A stretch of DNA of 64,000 nucleotides from Saposhnikovia divaricata (Eukaryota; Streptophyta; Magnoliopsida; Apiales; Apiaceae). The first letter of the stretch is position 1. The number at the start of each line of letters is the position of its first letter. Below the pieces are notes generated by a model. That model made no database searches, had not been told where the DNA came from, and worked only from the letters and a program-made list of their open reading frames with translations. Shown here piece by piece: positions 60,310-64,000 of the stretch. Position numbers and translations under genes: made by a program. The stretch is from the NCBI GenBank assembly GCA_036435485.1, contig CM071595.1, positions 229,386,080-229,450,079 on the forward strand, in the 5' to 3' direction.

Positions 60310-60860
60310 TTTTTTGATTTTTTTTGCTTTGTATTGAAGAATTGACATTTTACTTTGGTATAATATGAAAATCTCCAAAAATTATTATGTCTAACTATTT
60401 TTTTTTTTTGGGCGAACATGGTAACTCAACAACAATTTGTTGAAAATTCTTTCGAGTAGGCATGTTTAGGGGAATAAAGAAAATACTTGTACAAGTTTTT
60501 TTAACGTTGTTTTTGTTCCATATTCAAGTATTCACGTTGTACTTTGGTATAATATGAAAATCTCCAAAAATGATTGTGTCTAATTATTTTATTTTTTGGG
60601 CCGAACATGGCAACTCAACATAAAATTGTTAAAAATTCCTTCGAGTAGGAATGTTTAGGGGAATAAAAATTATATTGCAACATGTTTTTATTTCGTTTTT
60701 TTTGTTCCGTATTCAAGTATTGACGTTGTTCTTCTGCGTAAGCCAAAATTTAGGCAAAATTAATTTCTGTAGATATGTTAAATGTTTGCCCGAATATGGC
60801 AAATTCACATGAAATTGTTAACCATACCTTCATGCAGTTACGTTGAGGGCCATAAAAAAC
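60310..60860. repeat. ~190-bp tandem repeat, about 2.8 copies
   Basis: TATTCAAGTATT..ACTTTGGTATAATATGAAAATC-type starts recur at about 60328, 60515 and 60703. Each unit continues with a GAACATGG..AACTCAACA stretch and GAGTAGG.ATGTTTAGGGGAA. Confidence 0.85.
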
Positions 60861-61019
60861 ATATTAGAAAACATTCCATTACTTTAAAATAAACATACAA
60901 CATCACACAAGTACTTCAATTTGAAAACAGAAAATTGAAGCATCACACAATTACATTAAATTGAAAACAGAAAATTAGAAAATAAGCATACAGTGACACG
61001 AGAACCACAATACAACTTC

Positions 61020-61295
61020 TTAAAATTCACTGAGATCAACAGCATAATTCTCATCCTCAGCTTCCTCAATTTCCCTTGCAATTTGACGTTCCTTTGCAGC
61101 TTCAGCTTCTAATGCAATTTCACGTTCCTTTGCAGCTCGAGCTTCCATTTCCATTTTAAATTTGACTTGTTGTGCAGCAAATTCAAAATGTTTTGCAAGT
61201 TTAGCATCCTCAGCCTGCAAATCGAATGACCTCTTGGTTTTTTTGGTTTGTTTGGTTTTGGTTTTACTAGTTTGTGGTTTTTTTCCCTTATCCAT
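61020..61295 (-). CDS. Small Lys/Glu-rich coiled-coil protein, unknown
   Basis: 91 residues from ATG complement(61293..61295). A TATAAAA box lies about 80 bp upstream on the minus strand (61374-61380). The N-terminus is very basic (KTKTKQTKKTKR), a possible nuclear signal. The rest is an Ala/Glu helix with an internal near-repeat AAKEREIALEAE / AAKERQIAREIE and an acidic end ENYAVDLSEF. No family recognised. Intact, single exon, in the cluster of small genes. Confidence 0.6.
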   Translation of the reverse strand: MDKGKKPQTSKTKTKQTKKTKRSFDLQAEDAKLAKHFEFAAQQVKFKMEMEARAAKEREIALEAEAAKERQIAREIEEAEDENYAVDLSEF

Positions 61296-61532
61296 GTTAT
61301 CCTATTGGCTTCAAGAAAGAAAATTTGAGAAAAAACTAGTAACTTGTGATTCTGAATAAGCACCAACATTGGGTTTTATAGCCAACCTTGGATTATTATT
61401 TTACCTCTTTGCTGATGAGAAAATACCTCAAAAATTTAAACAAGCATTATTTTGAAGTGACTAGAGTACTTTGCGTAGAAGAAGTAGAAGTTGTGTCTGC
61501 ACAAATTTATTAGCCTGCAGGAAAATAATATG

Positions 61533-61790
61533 AAATTTCTGAAATCAACTTTGCTTTTTCAGTATTCAGCTTTATTTGACTAAAGTCTAAGCATGCAGTC
61601 CTTTCGCAGAGTGTTTTTTTCAATAAAGCAGGGTAAATTTCTGAAATCAACTTTGCTTTTTCAGTATTCAGCTTTATTTGACTAAAGTCTAAGCATGCAG
61701 TCCTTTCTCAGAGTGTGTTTTTCAATAATGCAGGGTAAATTTCTGAAATCAACTTTGGTTTTTCAGTAAATTTAATTGTTTGTTGCTGTA
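61533..61790. repeat. ~102-bp tandem repeat, 2.4 copies
   Basis: Units start AAATTTCTGAAATCAACTTT at about 61533, 61635 and 61737 and include AAGTCTAAGCATGCAGTCC. It lies between two divergently placed small genes. Confidence 0.9.
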
Positions 61791-61930
61791 CATTCACATG
61801 AGTTTCTTTGATGACAAAAATGCTTCCTCCAATTTATTTTTTGTGCAGTTCATTTAAATGTATTCTGACAGTACTGTTGAGTCACGGGCCAGTTTAAGAC
61901 CAATCAATAATTTATCCCTTGATTCTCAGC

Positions 61931-61937
61931 TATAAAA
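61931..61937 (+). promoter_or_regulatory. TATA box of the GRF gene at 62006
   Basis: TATAAAA 75 bp before the ATG. Confidence 0.7.
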
Positions 61938-62005
61938 CAAGCTTGTGGTGAGGCTTGTTCACCCAACCACTGAAATCTAATCTAGCATTTCACACACAAT
62001 CCAAC

Positions 62006-62428
62006 ATGTCAAACATCCCCGATTTAAATCTCTGCTTTTGTGATAAGTTGTGCGTTGAACGCACATGGTCCTATGGAATAAATGCGGGAAGGAGGTATCT
62101 CAATTGTCCAAATGGAGGCAACGGATGTGGGTACATTCGTTGGCTTCATGAACCATTAGAGGAGCGTGCTGCGCGTGATTTCGAGATATTGGAAATGCAA
62201 CGAGTCAGAGAACTAACTCGCCATCAGTTCGAATCAACTGATGAAAATGAGAATGACGGCGAGGACTCCGTGGAGGAGGATGGGATTGAGCAAAAGGATG
62301 GGATTGTGCCTTATAATCCCTTTGCTGCTCTCGATGAATCAACTGATGAGAATAAGAATGAGTACGAGGACTCGGTGCAGGAGGATGAGGAAGATGATGA
62401 TGATGATGATGACGGTGATGAAGATTAA
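62006..62428 (+). CDS. GRF-type zinc finger protein with acidic tail
   Basis: 140 residues. ATG at 62006 gives MSNIPDLNLCFCDKLCVERT. A GRF zinc finger (zf-GRF) spans about residues 10-50: CFC, then NAGRRYLNCPNGGNGCGYIR with the GRR and Cys ligands in family order, then WLHEP. GRF fingers bind single-stranded DNA or RNA in known proteins such as NEIL3, APE2 and TOP3A. The second half is acidic and contains ESTDENEN / ESTDENKN, a small duplication, and ends in an Asp/Glu run. The ligand pattern is complete. The family name is firm, the role unknown. Confidence 0.75.
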   Translation: MSNIPDLNLCFCDKLCVERTWSYGINAGRRYLNCPNGGNGCGYIRWLHEPLEERAARDFEILEMQRVRELTRHQFESTDENENDGEDSVEEDGIEQKDGIVPYNPFAALDESTDENKNEYEDSVQEDEEDDDDDDDGDED

Positions 62429-62685
62429 TTTCTTCGTCTATGATAAAATGTGGTTTTTTTAAGTTTTCCCTAAAGAATGTCCTCTACGGATATTCATTTG
62501 TATTTGTTGTTTTCATGTTGTGTGATGTTATGGAATGTGATGTTTTAATTATTTACGTACTTTTCTTGCACACTATAACACCATCATAATAGAAAAAAAC
62601 ACAATACAAGAACATGAAAAGCAAAATGCACACTACAAATACATAATAGAGAAATTAAAAGCTTAAATAATTGACCAGTACTTAA

Positions 62686-63126
62686 TTAAATTTCTTCGTC
62701 GGACATGTAATCATCGGATATGTAACATGGATTTTGTTGAAGATGTTGTTCCTCAACGGTTGTTAGCTCTCTCCCACTTGCACGAACGGAGTCTTTGGCA
62801 AGTTGATAGATGTAGTGACGAGTTCTACGTAACAACATTCGATTGTTCTCAATCCGTATCTGTTTCACAGCTCGAATGACTTTACGCTTATAATCATTCC
62901 AACCCGATGATTCACCAGTACGCGGAAACATGTCGAGCGAATGACGAATAGGGACCCTCGCACCCAAAGCAATTAGGTCATTTCGTAAGCGTTCCGATTC
63001 TTCACGGCGATATGCCCATTCTCGACGAACGCCTGCAAAATATTCCACTGGATCGCTTCGTCGTAGACGCCGGTAGTCATCATTTCTTTCTCCGAGCAAC
63101 CAATTATGATTTGTAGAGGATGACAT
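62686..63126 (-). CDS. Uncharacterised 146-residue protein
   Basis: From ATG complement(63124..63126) to TAA, 146 residues. It is basic and Arg-rich: NHNWLLGERNDDYRRLRRSD, VEYFAGVRREWAYRREESER, ALGARVPIRHSLDMFPRTGE and a C-terminal acidic ISDDYMSDEEI. Predicted mostly helical. No signal peptide, membrane segment or motif that I recognise. It is convergent with the GRF gene at 62006 and divergent from that at 63526. Open frame, codon use and length suggest a real gene; no TATA box as clear as for its neighbours. Confidence 0.6.
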   Translation of the reverse strand: MSSSTNHNWLLGERNDDYRRLRRSDPVEYFAGVRREWAYRREESERLRNDLIALGARVPIRHSLDMFPRTGESSGWNDYKRKVIRAVKQIRIENNRMLLRRTRHYIYQLAKDSVRASGRELTTVEEQHLQQNPCYISDDYMSDEEI

Positions 63127-63169
63127 ATTTATGTTGTAGTTGGTAAATTAATTTGCACTTAACCTATAT

Positions 63170-63475
63170 GGAAGGTCATATATATATATATGTATATATA
63201 TATAGTTATGTATTTATATATATTCATGTACCCCTGTAAGTGGGGTTGTCAGGGTGGGGTTCTCATGTTTTATTGATCCTGCTTGAACTGAAAAGAGAAC
63301 TCAGCTTTGCAGGATAAAGTATTGAAATGACCATTCAACTTTTTCAATTTTTTAGCTGTGTTTGGGTGCTGAACTTTATTTCAGTGTTGAAGTGACAAAA
63401 CAACTTTTTCGGAAATGCTAGCTGTGTATTATTTTTAAACAATTTTTAAACTTCAAAAAATCATACCAATTTGGC
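63170..63475. other. Intergenic, TA-rich spacer
   Basis: A short (TA)n at 63178-63210 is followed by a phrase (actttttcaattttttagctgtg) similar in style to the 61.5-kb repeat. TATAAATT at 63476-63483 serves the next gene. Confidence 0.5.
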
Positions 63476-63525
63476 TATAAATTGGAAGGTTTTTATGTGA
63501 TGTCTCCGTATGTAAAAAGTTAGTC

Positions 63526-64000
63526 ATGTCTAATTCAAGAAACTCTTCATCTTCGGTTAGAAACCCTTACAGACATAGTTCAAGCACTTTCAATTACCTA
63601 GGTGAACATGGAAGTGTAAGGTGTAACTGCAATCTACCAGCTCCTTGTCAAGAAGCATGGAAAGAAGGTACTCTTGACCCAGGAAGGAGGTTCTTCGGGT
63701 GCAGCCAGTACAAGGTATGTACAGCATTCCTTTATGTAAATTTTGTTGTTGCGAAAATATATTGAGTTTTGTTTAATGTGTTGTTAGGATCCTACAAGAA
63801 GATGTAACTTCTTCAAGTGGGCTGATCCATCGTACACTGAAAGAGCAAGAGAAGTGATAAAAGATTTGAAGCTAAGACTGAATAGAAAGGATGATGACTT
63901 GCACAATGCTTGGAAGGTGGACGAAGAAATTTGTTTGCTTCAAAATCAGGTTGAAGTAACAAATAATTTGTTGAAGAAGTTGGAGAAGGAGAACAGGACA
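63526..64000 (+). CDS. GRF-type zinc finger protein with coiled coil (5' part)
   Basis: Exon 1 63526-63714 and exon 2 from 63788, running off the window. Donor CAAG|gtatgt, acceptor ttgttag. After a Ser-rich start (MSNSRNSSSSVRNPYRHSSS) comes a complete GRF finger: VRCNCNLPAPCQEAWKEG, DPGRRFFGCSQYK, then across the intron RRCNFFKWADP. Next is a long charged helix (ERAREVIKDLKLRLNRKDDD, VTNNLLKKLEKEN). GRF finger plus coiled coil is a common plant architecture, 150-300 residues, role largely unknown. A TATAAATT box lies about 45 bp upstream. Frame intact as far as visible. Confidence 0.85.

Overview
This window looks like nuclear DNA of a flowering plant, most likely a eudicot. The signs are AT-rich intergenic DNA, GT-AG introns, plant-type copia, gypsy-Tat, LINE, CACTA, mariner, Tourist and Stowaway elements, and plant gene families (DEAD-box helicase RH35, GH17 glucanase, GRF zinc fingers). 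I cannot name the species. By eye, well over half of the window is transposable elements or their debris, often nested.

Layout. 1-2440: 5' part of an RH35/DDX41-type DEAD-box helicase gene on the minus strand; its start codon lies alone in exon 1 and a hAT-type MITE sits in the long first intron. 2.4-5.9 kb: MITEs and a spliced fragment of a Mutator/FAR1-like gene with an OTU-protease-like tail. 5956-11305: a complete CACTA element (TSD CGA) carrying degraded pieces of two host genes, a PP2C phosphatase and a mitochondrial carrier. 11.3-13.5 kb: Helitron-like ends, three tRNA-like modules and an orphan reading frame. 15.1-21.1 kb: a broken mariner-like transposase split by a copia element (16508-21066, TSD CATTA). 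21944-33552: a Ty3/gypsy Tat-type element on the minus strand, with a spliced antisense ORF, dual RNase H, a truncated 5' LTR and a foreign insert in gag. 34201-36547: a TIR element inside a (TA)n tract holding two satellite-like arrays. 37-43 kb: AT-rich repeats.

43287-45035 is the best intact gene. It encodes a signal peptide, about 180 residues of Gly/Gln-rich repeats and a GH17 domain that has lost the conserved acid/base glutamate. It is flanked by direct copies of one dispersed repeat and preceded by an unusual array of TAAGAGTAT motifs. 46813-47542 is a solo LTR. 49.6-57.5 kb is a stack of Tourist MITE, LINE and a second gene-carrying CACTA element (50489-55428, TSD ATT) with Rab GTPase and receptor-like kinase fragments. 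A perfect 88-bp palindrome lies at 58535. 58.7-64 kb holds five small genes, two with a GRF zinc finger, among short tandem repeats; most have good TATA boxes.

The genes show no operon-like cooperation. The common theme is transposon activity: two unrelated CACTA families have each picked up two host genes, and the gypsy element may have acquired a host 5' exon. Boundaries with matching target duplications are firm; unnamed AT-rich stretches were read by eye only.
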